Below are positions 10,401 through 23,877 of a DNA stretch of 64,000 nucleotides, in pieces. The stretch's first letter is position 1; each line of letters begins with the position of its first letter. Under the pieces are notes generated by a model. It saw nothing but the letters and a program-made list of their open reading frames with translations, searched no databases and was not told the origin of the DNA. Source of the DNA: Lepus europaeus (taxonomy: Eukaryota > Chordata > Mammalia > Lagomorpha > Leporidae); the NCBI RefSeq assembly GCF_033115175.1, contig NC_084835.1, positions 32,073,858 to 32,137,857 on the forward strand, written 5' to 3'. Position numbers and translations under genes: made by a program.

Positions 10401-11916
10401 CTGAGGCGACATAAATATCTTATTCTTTATGAAACCTATTAGTTTTAGCATTCTATGTATTTGTCTTTTATTTATTTTTAAAGATTTATTTTATTTATTT
10501 GAAAGACAGAGTTACAGAACGAGGTAGAGACAGAGCGAGGTCTTCCATCCGCTGGTTCACTCCCCAGGTGGCCACAACGGGCGGAGCAGTGCCAATCCAC
10601 CAGGAGCCAGGAGCTTCTTCTGGGTCTCCCACGCAGGTAGAGTGGCCCAAGGACCTGGGCCATCTTCCACTGCTATCCCAGGCCACAGCAGAGAGCTGGA
10701 TTGGAAGAGGAGCAGCCAAGACTAGAACCGGCACCCATATGGGATGCCGGCACCTCAGGCCAGGGCTTTAACCCACTGCGCCACAGCGCCGGCCCCTGTA
10801 TTTGTCTTTTTAAAAAAATTAAAATTTTTATTTATTTGAAAAGCAAGGAGCAAGGGAAGAGAGAGAGTTCTTGAATCTGTTGGCTTACTCCCCAAATGCC
10901 TACAGTAGCTAGGTCTGGGTTAGGCTGAAGCTAGGAGCTAGGAACTCAATCCAGGTTTCTCTTGTGGGTAGAATGGACCCAAGTACTGAAGCCATTACCT
11001 GCTGTTTCTCAAGGTCTGCTTTAACAAGTAGCTGTAACCAGAATTTGAGCCAGGACTTGAACCTAAACAGTGGAATATGGGATAAGAGCATCCAAACCAT
11101 TGTGCCAAACACCTTCCTACAATATGATTTTCCAACTGCATTGTTCCTTTTTTATTTATTGGTTGGCATTCTACCATAAGAAAGAGTTTCCTTTCTTTGC
11201 TCCTTATTTATAACAGTACGGAACCAAGAATTTTGTGGTTACTCATAGAGTTTCTGTTTGGGGAGATAAAATTGTTCTGTTTAGATTGTGTTCTATTTAT
11301 GTTGTGTAATGCTTGCATAACTGTGTTAATATACGGAAAACTATTGAACTGAGACAGCTGTTTGGCCTAGCAGTTAAGATGCTGCGTAAGACGCCCTTGT
11401 GTACCTAGGTTCCATTCCCTTCTCCAGGTCCCAACTCCAGCTTCCTGCCAGTGTACACCCTTAAAGGCAGCAAGTGATGGCTCAAGTGGTTGGGTACCTG
11501 CTGCTCACATGGGAAACCAAGACTGAATTCTTGGCCCTTGGCTCCAGTCTCAATTGTTGTAGACATTTGAGGGAGTGAACCAGCAGATGGGAGCTCTGTC
11601 AGTCTGTCTCTGTTTCCCTATTTCTCAATTAAATAAATAAGTTTTAAAAAAAAGAAAGAAAGAAAGAAAGAAAGAGTTCAGGGGCCAGTGTTACAGCATA
11701 GCAGATGAATCTGCCACTTGCTATGCCAAAATCCCGAATGGCCGCCAGTTCGAGTCCCAGATGCTCCACTTCCAAACCAGCTCCCTGCTAATAGCCTGGG
11801 AAAAGCATCAGAAGATGGCCCAAGTATGTGGACTAGGAAGAAGCTCTTGAATCCTGGCTTTGGCCAGGCCAGTCCCAGCTGTTGTGGCCTTCTGGGGAGT
11901 GAACTAGTGGATGGAA

Positions 11917-11953
<37 letters not shown>

Positions 11954-14900
11954 GTAACTCTATCAAATAAATAAAATATTTTGAAAAAAGTTGAATTGCA
12001 CACTTTGAATGACTGAATTATAAAGGCATCTGAGTACTTCAAAAAGTTCATGGAAAATGGAGTTAAAAAATAGGCTTGGGGCTAGCTCTGTGGTGTAGTG
12101 GGTAAAGCCTCTGCCTGCAGTGCCAGCATCCCACATGGACGCCGGTTTGAGTCCCGGCTGCTCCACTTCTGATCCAGCTCTCTGCTGTGGCTGGGAAAGT
12201 AGTGGAAGACGGCCTAGCACTTGGACCCCTGCATCCACACGGGAGACCCGGAAGAAGCTCCTAGCTCTGGGCTTCAGATTGGCACAGCTACATCTGTTGA
12301 AGCCATCTGGGGAGTGAACCAGCAGATGAGAGACCTCTTTCTGTCTCTCTGCCTCTGCCTCTCTGTAACCCTGCCTTTCAAGTAAATAAATCATACAAAC
12401 AACAACTACAACAACAAACTCAACAGCAACCATTATGATGTGCTAATCAGGAGAAACCTCGTGATGAGTTACGTATTTTCCTGAGCATACTCTTCCACCC
12501 CACAACCCGCCCATGCCAGCCCTCCAAAACCCCTGTGTAGCTCAGCTCCCTTGGATTTAAATTTTCATGATATTCTGAGCTAGTGGGCATTGTCAGACCT
12601 GTCTGGAGCCAGACCGTTAATGTAACCAGAATTCCAGGTCATCTGAGGACGTTGCTTCCAGTCATTAAATAATTTGTCTTTTCCCCACCCTGCTTGGTTG
12701 ACGTCAGTATCCCCATCTGAGGACACTGTGAATCATCAGGCTGCAGACTTCTGTACAAGGGCAGGAGGATTCATGCCGGCTGTGCTGGGAAAGTGCTGAG
12801 AAGCTGCTTTTGCTCATTCTCTGGCTGTAGTGCTCTCCCACTTGGCACCGAAACAGCAGTGTGAATATTAAGGAAAGCTATGTGAGCAAAGACATGTTTA
12901 TCCCAGTTCCCAGTTGGCTCTTCCCAGATTTGGCTGTGCTCATGACCAGTTTACAGAGGCAGAATATTGAAACAGTATTCTAAAACCTCAGGCTTTCCCC
13001 CTCTTTTGCCTGCACTGGGAGGTTGCACAGGCTGAAGCAGATCCCTTCACGTGCAGAGCTCTCCTCATCAGTTACCCTCTTCCTGTGTCACTGGCGCTTA
13101 GGTCGTTTCCCCATCTGAAGAAGGAGGAAGTACTTGATCACCCAGTAACTTGAAAATGCCATGCAATTGAGGAGTACCATCACACTTGTGTGCAACTAAA
13201 CCAGCAGGAAGGTGCTGGGCTCTGTCTAACCAGCTCCTGGATCCCCATACAAATCAGTATGATTTTCTTTGTTTTGGCAGCATCCTTATATCTACCGGGT
13301 TACCTTTGCCACAGCCAGCGAGTCCTCAGCATTGCTAATTAGGATGTTCAATGAAAAAGGAACTTTGAAGGATCTCATCTACAAGGTATTTGGGGTGCAA
13401 GTTCTCAAGTGCCTTTAAAAGCTGTTGTGGGATGCTTTAGCCCTAAGATTCTAGAAGCTAGGGCCCTCCCTGATGTTTTACTTTGATTTTATTTAGAATT
13501 TATCTTTAATTTATCGATAAAGACTCTACTCAGTATGCTTAAAAAGCATTCCTTTGCCTACAGGAAGGAAGGTTGAATGTTTAATGATTACATCATTACA
13601 TTGTAGGCTACTCTCTTAGGTTTGTATCTTGCCCTTAACAAAGTTGTAATAATTGTATGCAAGATGTTGGAGTCTCCCACGGTTAAGACCAGGCATTTTT
13701 CCCTGAACTAGTAAAGGGACAAACAGGGAGTCAGCTATGCAGACCATTGCTTAAAACCCACATCCTTTGTGTGGGTGAGCCACCCTGGCACCCTCAGTTC
13801 TGTGGAGTGCTGTCTGTGCAGGGAGCCTGGGTGCAGATATCGGTTCTCTGCTGCCTCCATATACATTCTTTGTTCTCTTCCAAAGGCAAAACCAAAGGAC
13901 CCATTCCTAAAGAAGTACTGCAATCCTAAAAAGATTCAGGGCCTTGAACTCCAGCAAATAAAAACATATGGACGGCAAATACTAGAGGTAAGAGATATTT
14001 AATTTTATGTAAGTTGCAATGGAATTTCATCCAGAGTTATGTAATTCTTTTGAAAAAATTCTCAGGGAATGTCCAAAATCACTGAAGTTGTCCGATTACT
14101 TATATATTGATATAGTATTTTCATGTTTTACCCCAATAAGTGAATAATTGAGATAAAGGTGGCAATAATTTAGATGTACAAAATTCTGAAAGCTTGGGGC
14201 AGGTATCATGGCACAGCAAGTTTAGGCCACCACTCGGGATACCAGCTTCCCACACTGGAGTGTCTGGGGTTAAGTCCTATCTTAACTTTGAATCCTGCTT
14301 CCTACTGGTGCATACCCTTGGAGGCAGCAGATGATGGCTCGAGTATGTGAGACCCTGCCACCCATGTGGGAGACCCAGGTTGATTCCTAGCCTCCTGGCT
14401 TTGCCCAGCCCGCTCCCCAGACATCTGGGGAGTGAAGTAACTAGTGGATGGAAGATCTGTCTGTTTTTACCTCTTTCCCTCTCTCTCTGTCCACGTGCCT
14501 TTCAAAAAATTTTTTTTAAAAAAGCAGACTTTTAAAAGTAAATAACACAATGTTACTTTTTAAAAATTTCAAAAACTTTAGCTTTTGGAATAATTGGGCA
14601 TCTGATTTTTAAGAACTTTACTGTGTGGATTCTAACTTTCATGTTGTCTTTGGTTGGTCTTTATCTCTATACCAAGATCTTTGTTTCTGTTACATCACCC
14701 ACAAGCCCAAATGGTTCCCTACAGAACCAGCAGTGGAAGCCTTTCCCACATCACCCTCTAGACCAAGGATGGAGAAGCCAAGGGCCTTTTGGACATTTAT
14801 AGCATCGTTTGTAGAACATACAAAATGATCAATTTAAAAATGAGCCTGTTATAGATTTCCTGAATTTTGAGTGTCGCCTGTGGTTGCCTTGGCAGAGCTA

Positions 14901-17900
14901 GAGCAAATGATTTCATGGGCCTCCTAGAGCCCGCAGGCCGCAGGCCGGACGTTCCCCACCCCTGCTCCAAACCATATTTTCCAAGGCTCTCCAATCCTAT
15001 CAATCAAAAAAACAACATAAGCATAACCCCTTCCCATGTTATATATGCTTAAATCTACAAATATACATGTGCTACTAATATATGAGTACTGCAAAAAAGT
15101 TTGCAGATTAATGGAATTAAAATTATTTTTGAAGTTCATTTATAGTTTTTCTATAATACACATTTTCTATGAACTTTGTGAAGACCCCCTCACATTTTTT
15201 TTAGATTTTAGATTTATTTCTTTATTCAAAAGACAGAATTACAGAGGTAGAAGGAGAGACAGAAAGAAAGAGATCGTCCATTTACTTGTTCACTTCTCAG
15301 ATGGCCTCAATGACTAGGACTGGGCTAGTTAATAGCCAGGAGCCAGGAGCCAAGAACCACATCCAGGCCTCCCACATGGGTGGCAGAAACCCATACTTGG
15401 ACTATCTTTTGTTGCTTTCCCAGGATGCATTATCAGGGAGCTGGGTCAGAAGCAGAGTATGTAGGACTCAAACCAGGCACTCTAATATGGGATGAAGGTG
15501 GCTCAAGCAGTAGCTTAACCCACTGTGCCACAGTGCCTGCCCCGTCCTCCCCATATTTCGTGCATTATAAGTTTTAAAATAGTAAGATCAAAAACAACTA
15601 AAGGAGACGTTATAATGCTTTCTTCCGGTCCTCTGTGATTGCCTGCGGCACCTGTGAGGTGGTCATGGCTCTCCCGGACAGTGTGTAGGCCTCTCTCTCA
15701 CTGGGTGAGCCACTGTTTGGGTGGGAGCCTGTTGTGTGTTCCTATTAATAAGCAGTCACATCTGTCCTGAGGGGAGATTGGACAAGGGGTGTTTTCCACT
15801 CAACCACGTGTCCCGAGGAGGTGGCGGAAGCATTGGTGTAAGCTTCACTCCTCATTGGAGCAGGAGTGGGAGCGAGACTTTGCCCTAAACAGAGCTGCCT
15901 GTTGGAATGAGGAAGTGCTTCACGCAGACCCTTTTGATATCAGAGCTCTTAACTTCAAGCAGACGCAGCTGCTTCTCTAGTTTTTGGAAAAGCTCGAGGT
16001 TGGTGTTGTGTCTCACAGCTGGAAAATCTTCAGTGTCACTCTCTTTCTCTGAAGAAAGGGATAGAGGTGGCATTTTATTTCTCCAGGAGTCGCCCCAGTG
16101 ACCTGTTTGATTTTGTTTCAAAATATGTTGACCTTAAAAAAACACAAACAGGCCTGGTGCTGTGGCATAGGTTAAGCCTCCACCTGTGGTGCAGTGGTTC
16201 GATTCCTGGCTGTTCCACTTCTGATCCAGCTCCCTGTTAATGTGCCTGGGAAAGCAGAGGAAAATGGCCCAAGTGCTTGGGCCCCTGCACCTGTATGGGA
16301 GAACTGGAAGAAGCTCTTGGCTCCTGGCTTTGGATTGGCCCTGCTCCAGTCATAGCAGCCCGTTGGGGAGTGAACTAGCAGATGGAAGACCTCCCTCTTT
16401 CCTCTCTTTCCTTCTATCTCTGCCTTTCAAATAAATATAGAAATCTTCAAAACACACACAAATGGGGCCAGTGCTGTGGCACAGCAGGTTAAGCTGTTGC
16501 CTACAGAACCGGCATCCCTTGTGGGCACTGGTTTGAGTCCCAGCTACCTCACTTCCTGTCCAGTTCCTGCTAATGTACCTTAAAGGCAGTGGAGGTTGGT
16601 CCAAGTCCTTGGGCCCCTGTACCCCCATCAAGGACCCAGAAGAGGCTCCTGGCTCCTGGCATTGGACTAGCCCAGTCCCAGTCATTGTGGCCATTTGGAG
16701 AGTTAACCAGTATATGGAAGATTTCTCTTTCTCTGTCTTTCCTCTCTGTAACTGACTTTGAAATAAATAAATAAATTTTGAAAAACAGACGAACAAACAA
16801 AAACCCCAGATTTGAAGCTATGTGATACCTGAGTGAGTTGCAGAGAGAATGTGTGTGTTTTCTAACAGGTACTAAAGTTTCTGCATGACAAAGGATTCCC
16901 TTACGGGCATCTTCATGCCTCCAATGTGATGCTTGAAGGGGACACTTGCCGGCTGCTAGATCTCGAGAATTCCTTACTTGGCCTGCCTTCCTTCTACCGA
17001 TCTTATTTCTCACAATTCAGGAAAATCAATGTAAGTACTGAAAGTAATGATGCAGCAGGTTCATTTTGAGGTGTGATCATGACCTGCCTATGGAAGAAAT
17101 GTGTGCTAAGCAGGGAAGTGCCCCTTTGGGTAGGCCTTGCCCATGGGCTGTGTTTCTCCCATGGGACATTGCCGTATTTCCCAGAGGCTAAGTTACAAGG
17201 GTGAATGGAACAAGGGATGCAGTACAATCATTGGCTGGAGGACTCTGGAGGGTAACCTTGGGTCTGAACAGTGCCTAGTGAGCATTCACATAAGTCTTCC
17301 AGATGGTGTCCTCACCACTGCTTAGGTGTGGTGCTGTCCCGGGAGTAGTTTCTCAGTGGAGGCCTGCGGCAGGAACATTGGGGTTCAGAAAGCCAGGCTG
17401 AAGGGTGACCCTGCCACTGCTTTCTTCCACAGACATTGGAAAGTGTGGATGTCCACTGCTTTGGCCACTTACTGTATGAAATGACTTACGGACGACCGCC
17501 AGACTCGGTGCCTGTTGACTGCTTCCCTCCTGCCCCGTCCATGGCTGTGGGTCAGTATGGGGTTTGGAGGGGTCTCTGGGCCCTTGTAATTGGCAGAGCT
17601 ACTCACCCCCTTTCCAGAGTTCAGGAAAGACCCACACAGGTTATCATTGACCATAACTAGAAATTCTTAACCAATTTGTTTATTATGTTTTAAAGATTTA
17701 TTTAGTTATTTAAAAGGCAGAGTTAGAGAGAAAAAGACACAGAGAGAAAGGACCATCCCCAAAATGGCTGCAACAACCAGGGTTGGGCCAGGCTGAAGCT
17801 GGGAGCCTGGAACTCCATCCAGGTCTCTTATAAGGGGGGCAGGAGCTCAGGTACAGATTTCCCAGGCACATTAGCAGGGAGCTGGATCAGAAGTGGAGCA

Positions 17901-20900
17901 GCTGGGACTTGAACCAGCACTCATATGCGATACCAGGATTACAGGCAGCTTAACCCACTGTACCACAATGTCTGCTCCTAATTTAAAAGCAGATCAAATT
18001 TAAGTCATTTACTTAACTACAATATCCACTTGTCAAGTCATCTGAAGCCATCAGAGAATTATCTGTAAATAGCATTAGATTCTCAAAAGCAGGAGGATAT
18101 ACAGAGAAGTACGGCTAGCGTGAGTGTGATGCAGAAACCAGCATAGGGCAACTGGAAGCCAGTATTGAGGACTCAGACCAAGGCTGGTATGAACACGCAA
18201 GGAGCAAGAGAGCCCTTAGCCAGAAGCTTGGTAGATAAGAGAGCAGGGCAGGCAGGCAGGCAGGCAGGAATGTAGACACCTAGGCCAGTTGGATCCAGGC
18301 ACTGTTCCAGCATTACCTGGGGGAATCAAGGACAGCCAGCAGGCAGGTGGGAGGCACCCCTAGGAAGAACTGAATGCAAACTCATCCATGGACCCTTTGG
18401 TTCCCTCCACAGCCTGCCCAGAACTCATGGCTGCGGCCGAGGGGATGGCAGGGGGCTCTTGGGCCACTGTGGGTGCAGGTCAAGCACCCACCAGGTGTTA
18501 CTGTGTCAAACAGGGCAGGCAGTTCCAGAGACTGTTCTATACTGAGTTTAAGCAACTGAAACGGAGCAGTGAGCTGTGGGTGGGAAAGTCTGGCTGCTCT
18601 TGTTTACAGCATCCAAGGTGTTGGATTCAGCAGACAGCAACAGCTGGCATTTTGTGTGCTGGTTTAGGTTAAAAGCAGGCAAGCAGCAAAATGTCTTTCA
18701 GGTTCAGAGTTGTACTTCTGTGTCATGTTTACTTTTTCCTTTAAGAGAAAAACACACGTTTATGAGTGCTGTGGTGACTCCTTCCTCCAGTGATCTTGGA
18801 ATGTATTTAGCTTTCTGTCGGCACGTGGTTTCTGAACCATTTCTTTTGAGCCATGGGTAACCCCAGTGTTGCCACCCTCCCCCTCCCCAATGTGTGCCAT
18901 CTGTCTGTGTGCGAGGAGTTTTGACACTGTCCCCGTGAGCCTGCAGACAGCTGCTGCCAGGCAGTGTCAAACTTTGCAACGCCAAGTGGGTTTGCCAGCA
19001 TGTTCTGCGGAACTAAAATGCGTATCTGTTCATTTCAAGTGGCCGTGTTGGAGTCTACGCTGTCTTGTGAAGCCTGTAAAAATGGCATGCCCACCGTCTC
19101 CCGGCTCTTACAGATGCCGTAAGTCACTCCTGCGCGTCGTCGTACTTGTGACAACTGTGTCCAGCACCGTGCCGCCGTGTCCCAGCACCTGGGACCTTAG
19201 TGTGACTCGGTCGCAGTCCCTGCGGAGTTGAAGGGACTCGTGCTTGCTGATGCTCATTCTCCTTCTCCTGTGACCGCTCCCTCCAGTCTACTCCAGTCGG
19301 CCTGCCCTCCTTTAACACCAGGGTCATTTTGCCGCGTGCCTCTCCTCTGTTGACACGTTGTGTGAGTGTACATGTGGCAGCCCCTCTTTCTCTTGACCCT
19401 GTCCCAGCTCACTAGTCAGTCCCCAGCCCCGGAGAGTCCACAGCTTGAAGGGGCCGCCCTCCCTGAGGAGGGTGATGTCGTTCTGGGCTCTCCTGCTTTT
19501 GTTTGTTCCTTTACGCACTGTGATTTAGTAAACATCTGGTGTGTGTGCCAGGGACTTATTCTCTCTTAAACAGTTGGGAATAGTTTATCGGAGCAGCTGA
19601 GATGGCGCTTTAGGGCTTGTCCTTTAGGTGCCTCTTCCATCCCTTCATGTAGGGTCAGCAGCTGGCTAAGAAGGGCAGGCTGGGGTCACACGGACTGACA
19701 GGTGGATGCCAGCTTCACCGTGCCTACCTGGCCAAGCGTGGGCACGTTTCCTGTCCTCTAGAAGCGGGATTGGCGGAGCTGTGAAAGGGGGGACGACAGC
19801 TGAGATGGTTGAATGAAATGGTTCCTAATGTGTGCAGCCGCTTAGTAAGTGCCTTTTAATTTCGGTGGAGGTTCGTGTTGATTGAGCTTAGCGGTTTTCA
19901 GTCACCAAAAGCCTTGCAGTGCAAGGGTCTGTACCAGCTTGTTGAACATATAAACTCAGGAAACAGCAGGATACAGAAGGCGAGGGGATGCTGGGGTGCG
20001 AGTGGCTGGAGCTCACAGGAGATGGAGACAACGTCAGGTTTCTTGTTGCTTCCCTCCACAAGTGGTTCAGAGAGGGCCCACACTGGGCCAGCTGCTCTCC
20101 CAGGACCCAGGGAGGCTGTGATGGACAGGGTAAGCAGACCCCTGTCCCGTGGACGGAACATTGTCCTGTTTCACGGACAATGGGGCCTCCATCTCCACAC
20201 TTAGTGACAATGTGAATATGAGAAAACAGATATAGCTTGAACACAGAACCAGTTCCACGTGGACTTTCAGAACAAAGTGCGTCTGCGGTTAGGAGCATAC
20301 CAGAGCTTGCGTTTCCACTCCCTCCTCAAAGCTTTCAGATTTTTCTCCCTGTCTTCCACCTGTCTTTCTTCCCTGTGAGTTTCAGTCTTGAGGAAGGCAG
20401 TAGGAGAGGTGGGAGCCATGTTCAAACTGAGACGTGTGGCTGGGACGGGCACGGGACTGGGATCATCCTGGGCAAAGTGGGTTCTGCTGGCAACACGGTT
20501 CCTGTCTGTCCAAAGTGGGATGAGCTAAGGAGACTCACAGCTGCTGGGCACTACCCAGGAAACCCTTTAAATTTGCAGACCTGTGTCTGCCAAAGCAGGC
20601 TGGAGTTCCCCACCTGTGCTGTGTGGGCTTTTTTTTTTTTTTTAAGATAATAATATCTTTTTGAATAGAAAATTCATGTATCCTAAAAACTCCTGTTTTT
20701 TTTTTTTTTTAATGAAACATGAGAAACACTTAGAATAAAATGATGTTCCTCTTAGATTTCAGTCAAGACAATTCCTTTCCATTTATTTGAACATTTTTAT
20801 TTTATTATTGAGGTCTAGGATACGTTTTTTCTTTTTCTGAGACAAGGGGGAGAAAAAAGGAAAAATGATTACTTTGTGCTCCGTATATTGTTGACCATGT

Positions 20901-22478
20901 TTTTGGAAATAACCGTTTGCAATTTTTTCCCCAAAAAAACTGTGTTTCTCCATAGTGGAGAATCAACGTACAATCTCACAGCCAGTCCTGTGGCCCTGGT
21001 GTGAGGTTGGGGGTGTGCAGTCCTAAGGTCACTGGGTGGCTTATGAGCTCTGTCTTTGTTGATAAACGTGGAATGCGGGATTGGTTCAGGGCCGGGCAGT
21101 AGTGGAGGAAGGGAGACCTCATGGGTGAAAGGTGTCTTAATCTTCTTGGATGCTCTTCTGAGCGTGCAGTGGTTCAAAAAAGATTTTTTTGTTTGTTTCT
21201 TTTCTTGACAGATTATTCAGTGATGTCTTACTAACCACTTCTGAAAAGCCACAGTTTAAGGTAAAGCAAAATCATCTTTTTAAAAAACTTTTTGGTATGA
21301 ACTATAAGTTGATTTTCAAAGCTAGCTTTTTTTTTTTTTTTTTTTTTTTAGCTAAAACAATAAAGGACATAAGGAGAAATTTGGAAGCAGTCACAATGCC
21401 CTATAATTTGGAACTAGTATAATAATTATAGTACCTCTATTATAATAATTTATAGTACCTCTATTTGCTGACGTATTTTTTAACTTATAAAAATGAAATT
21501 TATAAAGCTGTTATAGAAATGTGGAACATGCTTATGATTTGGGCAAAGGTTAACAAAAGCGGGAAATAAAATAAAAGGTGTGTTCAAACAGTTGATGGAA
21601 AATGCATATTATGGACAAACTATGCATGGATTTCAAAAGAAATTACCTTACCTTTACAGTGTTTTCTATGAACGTGTTGAAGTGTCCTCTCACACAGGGT
21701 GTGAAATGACATCTCTGTTGTCTCCTGAGAAGCAGTGAAGTTGGGAAGTGTGGTGGAAGGAGCGTGGACTTCGGAAATCTCCAAAACCACGCTGACACCT
21801 TAATTTGCTCTTAGGATACCAACCATCGCCTACGATAGGTTTCCTCAGGATGTGGAGCAGCATCTCCAGCATGTAGGAATGCAGTAATGTAGGTCTAATA
21901 CTAACTCTGAGGCCTGGAGGCTGGAACGTCAGGGTTAGGGTAGTACTTGGGCCATCTTCTGCTGTTTTCCCAGGCACATTAACAGGGAGCTGGGTCGAGG
22001 TGGAGGAACTGGGACTTCAGTTGGTGCTCATATGGAATGCTGGCATCACAGGTAGCAGCCTAACCTGATGCACCACAGCACCAGCCCCTGCCCAAAACTT
22101 TTTTAGATTAAAATTTTTTAAAGAATAATCAAAACGGAGTTTAACTACAGGCCTGCTGTCTGTTTTCTGGGTCTAGACTCCTTATGGTTTGAAAAGCTAA
22201 TAAATTAAGGAACAAGGTTGTTGGCACTGTGACGTAGTGAGTAAAACCTCTGCCTGCATTGCTGGCATCCCATATGGGCTCTGGTTCTAGTCCCGACTGC
22301 TCCTCTTCCAATCCAGATGTCTGCTATGGCCCAGGAAAGCAGTAGAAGATGGCCCAAGTCCTTGGGCCCCTGCACCCATGTGTGAGAAACCAGGAAGAAA
22401 TTCCTGTCTCTCCGGACTTTGGATTAGCTCTGATCCGACCATTGTGGCTATTTGGGGAGTGAACCAGCAGATGGAGAC

Positions 22479-22514
<36 letters not shown>

Positions 22515-23835
22515 GCTTCTCCTTCTCTCTTTGTGTAACTCTGACTTTCCAATAAATAAAAAAAATAAATCTTAAAAAAGAAATGAGGGCCGGATTTTTG
22601 GCACACAGGTTAAAACTGCCACTTGGTCGTAGGTTCTAGTCCAGGTCGGGGAGCCGGATTCTGTCCCAGTTGCTCCTCTTCCAGTCCAGCTATCTGCTGT
22701 GGCCCGGGAAGGCAATGGAGGATGGCCCAAGTGCTTGGGCCCCTGCAGCCACATGGGAGACCAGGAAGAAGTACCTGGCTCCTGGCTTTGGATCAGCGTG
22801 GTGCGCCGGCTGTAGCAGCCACTGAGGGTGAACCAACGGAAAAAGGAAGACCTTTCTCTCTGTCTCTCTCTCTCTCACTGTCCACTCTGCCTGTCAAAAA
22901 AAAAAAAAAAAAAAAAAAAAAGCCACTTGGGATACTCCCTATGTCAAATGCCTGTGTTCAAGTCTTGGCTCCACTTTGCATTCCAGCTTTCTGCTAGTGT
23001 GCATCGTTAGAGGCAACAAATGATGGCTGAAGTAGCTGGGTCTCTGCCCCCTTTGGGGGACCCAGATTGATTTGCTGGGTGCCACTTCAGCGTGACCCAG
23101 CCCTGGCTATTGCAAACATATGGGGAGGAACCAGTGGATGGGAGATCTCTGTCTCTCTTTGCCTTTCAAATAAACTAAATAAATATATAAGTAAGTGGTA
23201 AGTCCAGAAGAAAACTGGGCTATTGTTAGAAATATTTCCCAACAATATTGAGAAAATAAACCTTTCATAGAGAAAATCCTCCAGAAGTTATAAAAGATTG
23301 TAATCAATAAAAGTAAGTAGAGTGATATAAGGTAAAAAAAACATAATCACTCAAATTTGTGTATGTTTATGTTCTTTTAAGCTTTATAGCTTTGTATATA
23401 CTTATATGCACATTAGGTCAATGGTATTAACTGTCTTCACATCCTGGATAACAGAACTTGAGAACTGGGCCTGTGGCGCCGGCATCCATATGGGCACCAG
23501 GTTCTAGTCCCAGTTGCTCCTCTTCCAGTCCAGCTCTCTGCTGTGGCCGGGGAAGGCAGTGGAGGATGGCCCAAGTGCTTGGGCCCTGCACCCACGTGGG
23601 AGACCAGGAGGAAGCACCTGGCTCCTGGCTTTGAGTCAGCGCAGTGCCAGCTGTAGTGGCCATTTGGGTGGTGAACCAATGGAAGGAAGACCTTTCTCTC
23701 TGTGTCTCTCTCTCTGTCTGTAATTCTACCTGTCAAAAAAACAACAACAACAACAACAAGAACTTGAGAACTTACCAACCAAAGCTCTAGCCCTGCAGAG
23801 CAATTACCCTTCCCCTAGCTCATGGCATCCACCAT

Positions 23836-23877
<42 letters not shown>

